A stretch of 64,000 bases of DNA from CAYPTY01 sp964413935 (lineage in GTDB: Bacteria > Bacteroidota > Rhodothermia > Balneolales > Balneolaceae): assembly GCA_964413935.1 (NCBI GenBank), contig CAYPTY010000013.1, positions 34,315 through 98,314 on the forward strand, read 5' to 3'. Under the pieces are notes generated by a model. It made no database searches. It saw only the letters and a program-made list of their open reading frames with translations, and had not been told where the DNA came from. This document shows, in pieces, positions 27,383 to 35,011 of this stretch (its first letter is position 1; each line of letters starts with the position of its first letter). The position numbers were made by a program, and so were the translations under genes.

Positions 27383-28309
27383 TTAACCTTTATTCGACTT
27401 TGTAGCTACTTTCTTCAGGATTAATTCGAGAGCTTCCTGCATACTGAATCGATCCAGATCGATCCATTCAATAAAAGGCCACCGGCGGAACCAGGTCATC
27501 TGCCTTTTGGCGTAACGACGCGTGTTGATTTTAATTCTTTCCGCTGCAACCTCACGCTCCTCATACACGCCATTCAATAAATCCATGATTTCCCGGTAGC
27601 CTACCGTCTGAAGCGCCTGTTCATCCCCGCTGTAACCCATCTCCAGAATCGATTTAACTTCTTCGATCAGGCCGGAATGCATCATGTAATCCACCCTCTG
27701 GTGTATGCGATCTACTAACTTCTCTCGATCTCTCTTTAAGCCAAATACAAGGGTATTTTCCGGAAGTTGAAACCGCTCATTGGAATGGAAGTCAGAAAAT
27801 GGTTTCCCGGTCTGCATCCACACATCCAGCGCCCGGATGATGCGCTGACGGTTCATACCGTCCATGCGATCAGTATAAGCCGGGTCTACCCGTTTGAGCT
27901 GCTTATATAAACTTTCAATGCCGTCCGTTTCGATGCGTTTCTGAAGCTGGCGGATGTTATCTGCATTGCTTTCCGGCATATCATCCATGGGACGGATCAG
28001 GCTCTGCAGGTAAAGAGTACTTCCACCGGCAAAAATATGATGCGGATAATGCTGCAGTTCATGATTCCATCCCTGCAGACGATTCATGAATGCAACGGGA
28101 TTATCGTTTTCATCGGGCTCAAGCACAGAAATGTTATAGTGAGGTACTCTGCGTAATTCCGTCCGGGTGGGTTTGGCTGTGCCGATGTCCAGATATTTAT
28201 AACACTGCCTGGCATCTACGGATATAACCGGAGCAGTCAGCTGTTCGGCCAGCTGAATGGATAATTCCGTTTTACCAACGGCGGTGGGTCCGAGCAGGAT
28301 GATCTTCAT
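27383..28309 (-). CDS. miaA: tRNA dimethylallyltransferase
   Basis: The 308-aa enzyme adds a dimethylallyl group to A37 of tRNAs reading UNN codons. It has the P-loop LLGPTAVGKTELSIQLAE at about 4-21, the substrate block VISVDARQCYKYLDIGTAKPT, PHYNISVLEPDE, AGGSTLYLQSL and a C-terminal YAKRQMTWFRR motif that binds tRNA. The length is standard. It starts 28 nt after the PorV-like gene, so they may share a transcript. Confidence 0.96.
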   Translation of the reverse strand: MKIILLGPTAVGKTELSIQLAEQLTAPVISVDARQCYKYLDIGTAKPTRTELRRVPHYNISVLEPDENDNPVAFMNRLQGWNHELQHYPHHIFAGGSTLYLQSLIRPMDDMPESNADNIRQLQKRIETDGIESLYKQLKRVDPAYTDRMDGMNRQRIIRALDVWMQTGKPFSDFHSNERFQLPENTLVFGLKRDREKLVDRIHQRVDYMMHSGLIEEVKSILEMGYSGDEQALQTVGYREIMDLLNGVYEEREVAAERIKINTRRYAKRQMTWFRRWPFIEWIDLDRFSMQEALELILKKVATKSNKG

Positions 28310-28337
28310 GCAGCATTAACATACTAAACTACGGCGA

Positions 28338-29420
28338 TTACTTTCTTCCCAAATCAAACTTGACGGAAACGCGATGAGTGAAACCAAGATCGCTGGTTGC
28401 ACCTGCAAAACTGGCAAAACTGTAATCCAGCTGCAGGTAGGAAACGTTGAGACCAAGTCCAAGAGTGGGCGACATGGTAAAACCATTTTCAGGATCATCA
28501 ATGAAATCCGTGAGTCCGGTTCGAAAGTGGATGATATCGCGGTAACCGATTTCCGCACCGATCTGGGGTTCAATACTCATCCGGCCCATATTCAGGTAGT
28601 AAGCTCTGCGGTTTTCAAAAAACAGATTCAGGTCAGCGGCTGTAATCAGGGTGAAGTCGTTGATTTCGATTGTTTTTGCTGCACCGGCCCGTACAGATGG
28701 CAGCACAAACTCGTTGGTACCATCCGGAATGGAATCATTGAAAACGTCCTGAAATGAGCCGTTATCCAGATTGAACTCGGAGGCATCCACTTCCCAGAGC
28801 TTGCGCATGGTGGTGATATCATTTATCTGTACCCCGAAATCGGCAAAGTCGGTTTTAAGTCGGCCGGCAACATCGAAACTATACCCCCAGGCATTGGCAA
28901 ATGGACCCAGCCGCTGGTGAACTACCTTCGCGGTAGCCCCGAGTGATAGCTGTTCACTTTTCCGGGTGGCATAAGACAGAAAAACAGCCATATCTGCCGC
29001 ACTGAAGAAGGTGATTCGATCTTCGGGATTGGCAACCGGCAGACCGCGGTCGGGATCGAATGCATTCAGCGTGTTGGCAATGTTATCGACACCTTGTCTG
29101 AAGAAACTGAGGGCAATGACTCCGTCTGATGCTTTAAGCGGATAAGCAACTGCTCCGTAATCATAGCCCACGATGCCCCCAAAGCGCTCGCTGTGCATAT
29201 ACGCAATCTGAAGATCCTGTACAGATGTGAGGGCGGCTACATTCCAGTAGGCAGCGGTGATGTCGTCAGCTACAGCTACCTGAGCGGAACCCATGCCCAG
29301 TGCGCGGGCTCCTCCACCAGCCGTGAGGAAGTCATTCCCGTATTTGGCAAGTTCAACCTGGGCTTGCACTGAGGCCGCAGGTATCATCACAAAAATAAGC
29401 GCCGTTAAAAAGGTTTTCAT
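28338..29420 (-). CDS. PorV/PorQ family outer-membrane beta-barrel protein
   Basis: The 360-aa protein has a signal peptide ending near VQAQ|VEL. The family block FLTAGGGARALGMGSAQVAVADDITAAYWNVAAL marks PorV/PorQ (UPF0164) proteins. The rest shows alternating strands and ends in the aromatic-rich C terminus typical of barrels (VSVKFDLGRK). PorV and PorQ are type IX secretion accessory barrels; family members also occur outside T9SS. No other T9SS gene is in the window, so the role is open. It is first of the leftward run. Confidence 0.85.
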   Translation of the reverse strand: MKTFLTALIFVMIPAASVQAQVELAKYGNDFLTAGGGARALGMGSAQVAVADDITAAYWNVAALTSVQDLQIAYMHSERFGGIVGYDYGAVAYPLKASDGVIALSFFRQGVDNIANTLNAFDPDRGLPVANPEDRITFFSAADMAVFLSYATRKSEQLSLGATAKVVHQRLGPFANAWGYSFDVAGRLKTDFADFGVQINDITTMRKLWEVDASEFNLDNGSFQDVFNDSIPDGTNEFVLPSVRAGAAKTIEINDFTLITAADLNLFFENRRAYYLNMGRMSIEPQIGAEIGYRDIIHFRTGLTDFIDDPENGFTMSPTLGLGLNVSYLQLDYSFASFAGATSDLGFTHRVSVKFDLGRK

Positions 29421-29487
29421 CTGGTGAAACGTCTCAGAAAATGTAGGAGTCAGTAGCGCTTAAACGATAGCTCAGGAGGCTTATTTG

Positions 29488-29616
29488 ATGATAATTTTAG
29501 TTCTGCTCAAGTTGCAGGTCGAGGTGGTATTTCTTAGTATAGGAACACTTTTGAAAAAGGGCAACATTGCTGCTCTGAATGTTGGTTTAGCCTTAACCCT
29601 AATCACGTTTATATGA
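29488..29616 (+). CDS. Possible 42-aa hydrophobic leader ORF upstream of dnaN
   Basis: ATG at 29488 lies 8 nt after a full AGGAGG (29474-29479). The frame runs 42 codons and its TGA overlaps the dnaN ATG (ATGA), which would couple their translation. The product is rich in Leu, Ile and Val (MIILVLLKLQVEVVF at the start) with one KK pair. No family is recognised. It may be a small membrane peptide, a leader peptide, or a chance frame. Confidence 0.25.
   Translation: MIILVLLKLQVEVVFLSIGTLLKKGNIAALNVGLALTLITFI
29562..29584. promoter_or_regulatory. Perfect 7-9-7 inverted repeat upstream of dnaN
   Basis: CAACATT (29562-29568), a 9-nt spacer, and AATGTTG (29578-29584) are perfect reverse complements, ending 28 nt before the dnaN ATG. 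A possible operator or mRNA hairpin at the dnaN ribosome entry. Confidence 0.4.
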
Positions 29617-30728
29617 AATTTTCCGTATCCAGTAATGACCTGAATAAAGCCCTTTCAGCTGTTGTGGGCGCGGTGCCTAACAAGGCGACCCTGCCCATTC
29701 TGGAAACCATCCTATTTGAAGTCGAGGATAACCACTTAAAGCTGACAGCCACCGATCTTGAGATTTCCATTATTGAAACCATGCAGGTGGAGATTGATGA
29801 ACCCGGAGCTGTTGCCATTCCGGCCCGAAGATTGATTGAGACCCTGCGCCAGCTCCCCAATATTCCGGTATTTTTTGAGGTGGATGAGCGCAAAAATGTG
29901 CAGTTCAAAACGGATAAAGGGAATTACAAGCTGGTTGGAGAAGATGCTGACGAGTTTCCGGAAGTACCTGATCTGGATAATGCGGTCAACATAGACACAA
30001 CATCGGAAGCCATCCACAAAGCCATTTCAAAAACCATATTTGCCGTTTCCACCGATGATCTTCGTCCTGCTATGATGGGTGTTTACTTTGAGGTGGGTAC
30101 GGAGGAGAGCCGCTTTGTAGCTACTGACGGACACCGCCTGGTTCGCTATGTGAACAAAGATATGCACGCCAGTGATGCCATCAATTTCATTATGCCTGAT
30201 AAGGCCCTGGCCCTGGCCAATAAGTCGCTGCACGGGGATGAATGCAGTTTAAAAGTAACCAAAGACCATGCCCGATTTGAAAGCGCCGGTACCGTTTTGA
30301 TCACCCGCCTGATCAATGAGCAGTACCCGAATTATGAATCAGTGATCCCCCGGGATAATGACAAGCAGATGACCATCAATAAAGAGCAGATGCTGTCTAC
30401 CGTTAAACGGGTTTCCATTTTTTCAAGCACCACAACCCGCCAGATTCGCCTTCAGCTTTCAACCGACCGACTCACCATCCGTGCCGAAGATCTCGACATG
30501 AGCAGCGAGGCCAAGGAAACTATCAACTGTGAGTACGGCAGTGATGAAATGGAAATCGGCTTTAATGCCAAGTATCTGGCGGATGTATTAAATAACATAG
30601 ACGGTGAGGAAGTAAACTTCGAGTTTTCCACCCCAAACCGAGCCGGCATTGTAAAACCAAGTGAGCAGTCTGAAAAAGAAGAAATACTGATGCTTGTGAT
30701 GCCGGTGATGCTGAATACCTATGCCTGA
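29613..30728 (+). CDS. dnaN: DNA polymerase III beta sliding clamp
   Basis: The 371-aa protein matches the three-domain clamp: MKFSVSSNDLNKALSAVVGAVPNKATLPILETIL at the start, FVATDGHRLVRY in the middle, and a C-terminal MLVMPVM with the usual peptide-binding surface region. It forms the ring that tethers Pol III to DNA. dnaA is not adjacent, so this is not the canonical dnaA-dnaN origin locus. The SAM hydrolase gene begins three bases after its stop. Confidence 0.97.
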   Translation: MKFSVSSNDLNKALSAVVGAVPNKATLPILETILFEVEDNHLKLTATDLEISIIETMQVEIDEPGAVAIPARRLIETLRQLPNIPVFFEVDERKNVQFKTDKGNYKLVGEDADEFPEVPDLDNAVNIDTTSEAIHKAISKTIFAVSTDDLRPAMMGVYFEVGTEESRFVATDGHRLVRYVNKDMHASDAINFIMPDKALALANKSLHGDECSLKVTKDHARFESAGTVLITRLINEQYPNYESVIPRDNDKQMTINKEQMLSTVKRVSIFSSTTTRQIRLQLSTDRLTIRAEDLDMSSEAKETINCEYGSDEMEIGFNAKYLADVLNNIDGEEVNFEFSTPNRAGIVKPSEQSEKEEILMLVMPVMLNTYA

Positions 30729-30731
30729 TGC

Positions 30732-31520
30732 ATGAGTAACATCATCACGCTTACGTCCGATTTTGGTCTTCAGGATCAATATGTAAGCGCCATGAAGGCG
30801 GTGATCATATCGATCAACCCTGATGTACGCCTTATTGATGTATCTCATCAGATTCCTCCCCAGGACATCATGGCGGGTGCTTATGTTTCCAGAAACAGTG
30901 CTTTGCTTTATCCGAAAAATACAGTCCATCTGGTGGTTGTGGATCCGGGCGTGGGTTCAGAGCGAAAACCCATCGCCCTGAAAGTAAGAGATCATATACT
31001 GGTGGGTCCGGATAACGGCCTTTTTTCTCTCTTTTTTGATGATTTTGAGTATAAAGCCTACCACCTGAATAATCCCAAATACTGGCTCGAAAATCTTTCC
31101 AGCACCTTCCATGGCCGGGATATTTTTGCGCCTGTAGCCGCCCACCTCAGTATGGGGGTTCCGCTTGAAGAACTGGGAACCCCGATCAGTGAGCTGGTAT
31201 CTTATCGCTGGGCGGTACCAATTGCGGATAAAGACGGATTGCAGGGCTGGGTAGTACACATTGATCACTATGGAAACCTGATCACGAACATCCCGAAATC
31301 TCTGTATGAAGAAGTGATCGGGAATCGGAAAGCCAAAATCTACGTTGGAAACACCATTCTGGACCAGACTTCGGTAACCTTCACCGATGTGGAAGAAGGT
31401 GAGCCGGTAGTCTTTTTCGGTAGTTCAGATATGCTTGAAATTGGCATTAACAAAGGAAATGCGGAGGTTATGCTGGGTATTCAGAAAGGAGCACAGATAT
31501 CCGTGGTTCGCCAGCGCTGA
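30732..31520 (+). CDS. SAM hydroxide adenosyltransferase / DUF62 family
   Basis: The 262-aa protein has ITLTSDFGLQDQYVSAMKAV at the N terminus, VHLVVVDPGVGS, LVGPDNGLFS and the FHGRDIFAPVAAHLS block. These mark the SAM-dependent chlorinase/fluorinase/hydroxylase superfamily. The FHGRD...AAH arrangement fits the common housekeeping members that split S-adenosylmethionine with water to adenosine and methionine, not the rare halogenases. It follows dnaN by three bases. The physiological role is unsettled. Confidence 0.9.
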   Translation: MSNIITLTSDFGLQDQYVSAMKAVIISINPDVRLIDVSHQIPPQDIMAGAYVSRNSALLYPKNTVHLVVVDPGVGSERKPIALKVRDHILVGPDNGLFSLFFDDFEYKAYHLNNPKYWLENLSSTFHGRDIFAPVAAHLSMGVPLEELGTPISELVSYRWAVPIADKDGLQGWVVHIDHYGNLITNIPKSLYEEVIGNRKAKIYVGNTILDQTSVTFTDVEEGEPVVFFGSSDMLEIGINKGNAEVMLGIQKGAQISVVRQR

Positions 31521-31574
31521 CGTAACACCTTGGTTCACCTGACGTAGCAGTCAACTCAATACAGACCGCACAGC

Positions 31575-32384
31575 ATGAGTTTAGAATTAAAATCACCCGC
31601 TTACGAACGAGAGGTTATACACGTAGCTCACGAAATTTCGAATCTGAGTGTTCCCTTTAACGGTTCCGTTGCCTCCGCCAAAAGCGAGGACGAATATCAG
31701 GTTAAAAATAATATCATTGATCTGCTGGGCAGCGAGCCGGGATCAAAGACCATAGCACAGTACAGCAATCACTTTAAACTGACGGCCGCTATTTATGAGG
31801 ACCTCTGGCGACGAAGGTCCCTGACCTTGCTTACCGGAGAGAGTTTCCCGGTTGAAAAAGAACAGGAACTGCTGATAGAGTGGACTACTCCCAGAGCCGG
31901 GGGTTATTATCTGGATGTGGGGGCATCAACAGCTTTGTATGCCCGAGCACTTAAAACGGCTGAGCCTAAAGCAGAGGTAGTTGCCATGGATTTTTCCAAG
32001 CAGATGCTGCAGGAAGCCCGCCTTAAGTCGGAAGCAGAACAGGCCAATATTTATCTGCTCCGGGCCGATGCTACTCAGATGCCCTTTTTTAGTAAGTCAT
32101 TCGACGGATTGGTGATGGGTGGTACTTTGAATGAATTACCGGATCCGGATCGCGTGCTCCATGAGATGCGACGCATCCTGGAAGATCATGGGGTGGTGTT
32201 TATGATGCATCTCATTAAATCCGACAGCTGGGTTGGACAATTACTGCAGGGATCAGCCAGCCTGGGCGGATTACAGTTCTGGACCGTGGATGAGAGTAAT
32301 GAAATGTTTAAGAATGCGGGCTTCCGGGTAGACGAGCAGATAACCCGTGGCATTGTGTGCTTCAGCAGGCTATTGCCGGTTTAA
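31575..32384 (+). CDS. Class I SAM-dependent methyltransferase
   Basis: The 269-aa protein has the class I fold with motif I GGYYLDVGASTALYARAL (GAS in place of the usual GCGTG), motif II VVAMDFSKQMLQEA, the acidic block LRADATQMPFFSKSFDGLV, and LNELPDPDRVLHEMRRIL. This is the UbiE/BioC-like type acting on a small or lipid acceptor. About 100 N-terminal residues precede the fold and resemble nothing I can name. The acceptor is unknown. It converges on the small lipoprotein with a seven-base gap. Confidence 0.85.
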   Translation: MSLELKSPAYEREVIHVAHEISNLSVPFNGSVASAKSEDEYQVKNNIIDLLGSEPGSKTIAQYSNHFKLTAAIYEDLWRRRSLTLLTGESFPVEKEQELLIEWTTPRAGGYYLDVGASTALYARALKTAEPKAEVVAMDFSKQMLQEARLKSEAEQANIYLLRADATQMPFFSKSFDGLVMGGTLNELPDPDRVLHEMRRILEDHGVVFMMHLIKSDSWVGQLLQGSASLGGLQFWTVDESNEMFKNAGFRVDEQITRGIVCFSRLLPV

Positions 32385-32391
32385 ACTGAAT

Positions 32392-32547
32392 TTAACGGGT
32401 ACCTCGAGCCGGCTGCTCCGGATCCATGATTACCTCCTTACAGGAGGATGCGGTTTCGTTCTTAACTTTTGCGCCATCAGAAGAGGCACAACCCGCAAAC
32501 AAAAGAAACAATACAAAGGTCAGGTATTTGATATCAAATAGTCTCAT
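32392..32547 (-). CDS. Small 51-aa lipoprotein
   Basis: This frame opens with ATG at 32547 and ends with TAA at 32392. Residues 1-20 are MRLFDIKYLTFVLFLLFAGC: two basic residues, a hydrophobic core and the lipobox FAGC, so Cys20 would be lipidated. A second Cys lies at 36; the tail ends EQPARGTR. It starts 23 nt after the argS stop and is probably co-transcribed. No family is recognised; small lipoproteins of this kind are often missed. It contains an internal AGGAGGT-plus-ATG and a 6-bp hairpin. Confidence 0.55.
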   Translation of the reverse strand: MRLFDIKYLTFVLFLLFAGCASSDGAKVKNETASSCKEVIMDPEQPARGTR

Positions 32548-32570
32548 TTCTCAAATCTCAGTTCCCGGTT

Positions 32571-34199
32571 TTACATCCTCTCCGGTGCATGAATACCCAG
32601 AACAGTAAGTCCATTTTTTAGTACCAATGCAATAGCAGAGGCCAGTTGAGCCCTGGCCTGTACCAGTGATTCCGCTTCACCGATGATGCGGCAGTCGTGA
32701 TAGAAAGCGGTAAAATCAGAGGCCAGATCATTGAGATAATTGATTAATCGATGCGGCTCCCGGGCGCTTGCGGCGCTCTGCATCACTTCGGGAAGCAGCA
32801 TCATGGTTTTCATCAGCTGGAGTTCGGTCTCGTGTGTAAGCAGGCTTAGATCCGCTTTCTCATGGAAGCTATATTCTTCATCCACTTTTCGAAGAATGCT
32901 GCAAATCCGGGCATGGGCATATTGCAGGTAAAAGACCGGATTCTTTTCTCCGGCTTCCTTGGCCTGTGCGATATCGAATTCAAGATGGGTTCCCGGGGCC
33001 CGCATCAGGAAGAAGAAACGGGTTACATCGGATCCCACTTCATCCATCAATTCATCCAGGGTAATAAAGTTGGCCTTCCGGGTGCTCATTTTGAAGGGTT
33101 TGCCATCCTTTACGATGGTCACAAACTGATAAACCACCACATCCACTTTGTCCGGATCGTATCCCAGCGATTTGATTCCGGACAGCACATCCGGGTAGGT
33201 ATCAATATGGTCCGCACCAAAGATATCGATGCAGAGATCATAGCCCCGATCCAGCTTATTTGCATGGTAGGCAATATCGGGCAGGCGGTAGGTAGGCTCA
33301 CCGGAGGATTTAATCAGTACCGTATCCTTGTCTTTTCCGAATTCCGTTGTCCTGAACCAGGTTGCGCCATCAGCATCATAAGCCAGGTCTTTTTCCCTTA
33401 AAATTAGAACCACCTTGTCTATGGCTCCATCAGCATACAAACTGTGCTCATTAAAGTATGAATCCATATGGATTTTGAGACGATCCAGCGTTTGGCTGAT
33501 GTCTTCAAAAATCAATTCCTCTGCCTTTTCCTTGAAAGCTTTTTCATCCTCTTCAGCTTGAAGGCTATCGCCCTTTTCATCCACAAGGCTTTGTGCGATT
33601 TCACGGATGTAATCCCCTTCATATCCGCCCTCGGGAAACTCCGCATCTTTACCGATTGCTTCAAGGTAGCGGGCCTGAACACTTTTTCCCAGCACACGCA
33701 TCTGCCGGCCGGCATCATTGAAATAATATTCACGGTCTACCTTAGCTCCGGTCCACTCAAGCAGGCGGGCTACCGTGTCGCCCAGTACGGCATTACGACC
33801 ATGCCCAACTGTAAGAGGCCCGGTTGGGTTTGCACTTACAAACTCAATCAGGATGCGCTTGCCGGCTAAATCTGAAGTTTTGCCAAAGTCATCACCCTTC
33901 TCCAGTATTTCACTCAGCTGCTGACGCAGGTAAGCATCGGTGTATTTAAAATTTATGAAACCCGGTCCGGCTATAGATACATCTTCAATCAAATCCCGAT
34001 TGAAGTCCAGCCTTTCAACGATGCTATCCGCAATTTTGCGCGGATTACTCTTCAACGGGCGAGCCAGCAGCATAGCGATGTTGGTTGAAGCATCGCCGTG
34101 TCCGGCTTGTTTAGGCTTTTCAATTTGAATTTCAGGCTGTTCATCAAGGTCGAAGCCGTCCAGGGCTTTCCCGATGATTTGAATCAGATAATCTTTCAT
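32571..34199 (-). CDS. argS: Arginyl-tRNA synthetase
   Basis: The 542-aa class I synthetase has the N-terminal additional domain, the HIGH-type block SANPTGPLTVGHGRNAVLGD, and the KMSK-type block FKMSTRKANFITLDEL. It ends in the anticodon-binding DALR domain (SILRKVDEEYSFHEK onward). The length is a little short of the usual 550-590. It charges tRNA-Arg. It follows radC in the leftward run with 34 nt between, and the small lipoprotein lies after it. Confidence 0.97.
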   Translation of the reverse strand: MKDYLIQIIGKALDGFDLDEQPEIQIEKPKQAGHGDASTNIAMLLARPLKSNPRKIADSIVERLDFNRDLIEDVSIAGPGFINFKYTDAYLRQQLSEILEKGDDFGKTSDLAGKRILIEFVSANPTGPLTVGHGRNAVLGDTVARLLEWTGAKVDREYYFNDAGRQMRVLGKSVQARYLEAIGKDAEFPEGGYEGDYIREIAQSLVDEKGDSLQAEEDEKAFKEKAEELIFEDISQTLDRLKIHMDSYFNEHSLYADGAIDKVVLILREKDLAYDADGATWFRTTEFGKDKDTVLIKSSGEPTYRLPDIAYHANKLDRGYDLCIDIFGADHIDTYPDVLSGIKSLGYDPDKVDVVVYQFVTIVKDGKPFKMSTRKANFITLDELMDEVGSDVTRFFFLMRAPGTHLEFDIAQAKEAGEKNPVFYLQYAHARICSILRKVDEEYSFHEKADLSLLTHETELQLMKTMMLLPEVMQSAASAREPHRLINYLNDLASDFTAFYHDCRIIGEAESLVQARAQLASAIALVLKNGLTVLGIHAPERM

Positions 34200-34233
34200 G
34201 TGTACGGTTTTGTGAAGGCGGAAGATAAGAAGA

Positions 34234-34938
34234 TCAGAATAATTCTTCGGATCGCAGACTCACATATTTCGAACCGGCAATAATGACATGGTCATCCACG
34301 GGAATCCCGATGATCTGCCCGGCTTTGGCGATGCGTTTAGTGAGCTGAATATCGGCCTGTGAAGCGCGGGCCAGTCCGCTGGGATGATTATGTACCAGAA
34401 TAATAGAATTGGCCTCATTCAGCAGTGCCTGCTTCATGACCATGGGAGGGTCGACGATGGTTGCTGTAGAACCACCTGAGCTGATTTTCCGATAGGCGGT
34501 CATGTGTTTGGCATTATCCAGAAAGGCCACCAGGAATACTTCATTTCTCAAATGACGGATTTTTGGAGAGAAAAAGGCAGCGACATCTTCCGGAGAACGG
34601 AAAACGACTTGTTGTCCGGCTTCAAGGGTCTGAATTCGGCGGGCCAGTTCGAAGGCGGCTTCCAGTGTAACGGCTTTTACCTTAGCGATACCCGGCATGC
34701 GTTTCAGATCCTGCCAGCTGGAGCGGATAAGTCGGGGAAGTCCGTCAAATTCAGTGAGCAGATTGCGTGCCACCTCTACAACGTTCTGCTCTCTTGTTCC
34801 GGTTCTAAGTAAGATGGCCAGCAATTCCGCATTGGAGAGTACTTCCGCGCCGTGCTGCATCAGTTTTTCTCTGGGCTGCTCATCGGGCGACCATTCCTTA
34901 ACGGATTTCTTAGTGGCTTTGAAGGTTTCATGCATCAT
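34234..34938 (-). CDS. radC: RadC family DNA-repair-like protein (JAB/MPN domain)
   Basis: The 234-aa protein has an N-terminal helix-hairpin-helix (RMPGIAKVKAVTLEAAFEL) and the C-terminal JAMM motif with VHNHPSGLARASQADIQLTKRI and VDDHVIIA. These match RadC/UPF0758. Despite the name, the repair role is not well supported in the literature; a metallopeptidase fold is certain. It lies 34 nt upstream of argS. Confidence 0.94.
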   Translation of the reverse strand: MMHETFKATKKSVKEWSPDEQPREKLMQHGAEVLSNAELLAILLRTGTREQNVVEVARNLLTEFDGLPRLIRSSWQDLKRMPGIAKVKAVTLEAAFELARRIQTLEAGQQVVFRSPEDVAAFFSPKIRHLRNEVFLVAFLDNAKHMTAYRKISSGGSTATIVDPPMVMKQALLNEANSIILVHNHPSGLARASQADIQLTKRIAKAGQIIGIPVDDHVIIAGSKYVSLRSEELF

Positions 34939-35011
34939 ACCACAAAGACCCGCTGGAGGTAAACACCTTACAAGGCTTTAATACCTGATTTCGCTCTTCC
35001 AAAAAGCTGCA

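Noticed and set aside
30732..31520. Halogenase activity for the DUF62 protein
   Set aside because: No halogen-binding features are evident, and most family members are SAM hydrolases.
32398..32425. Vector contamination suggested by clustered restriction palindromes
   Set aside because: The stretch is in frame with a well-formed lipoprotein gene and flanked by native sequence on both sides, so contamination is unlikely; kept only as a curiosity.
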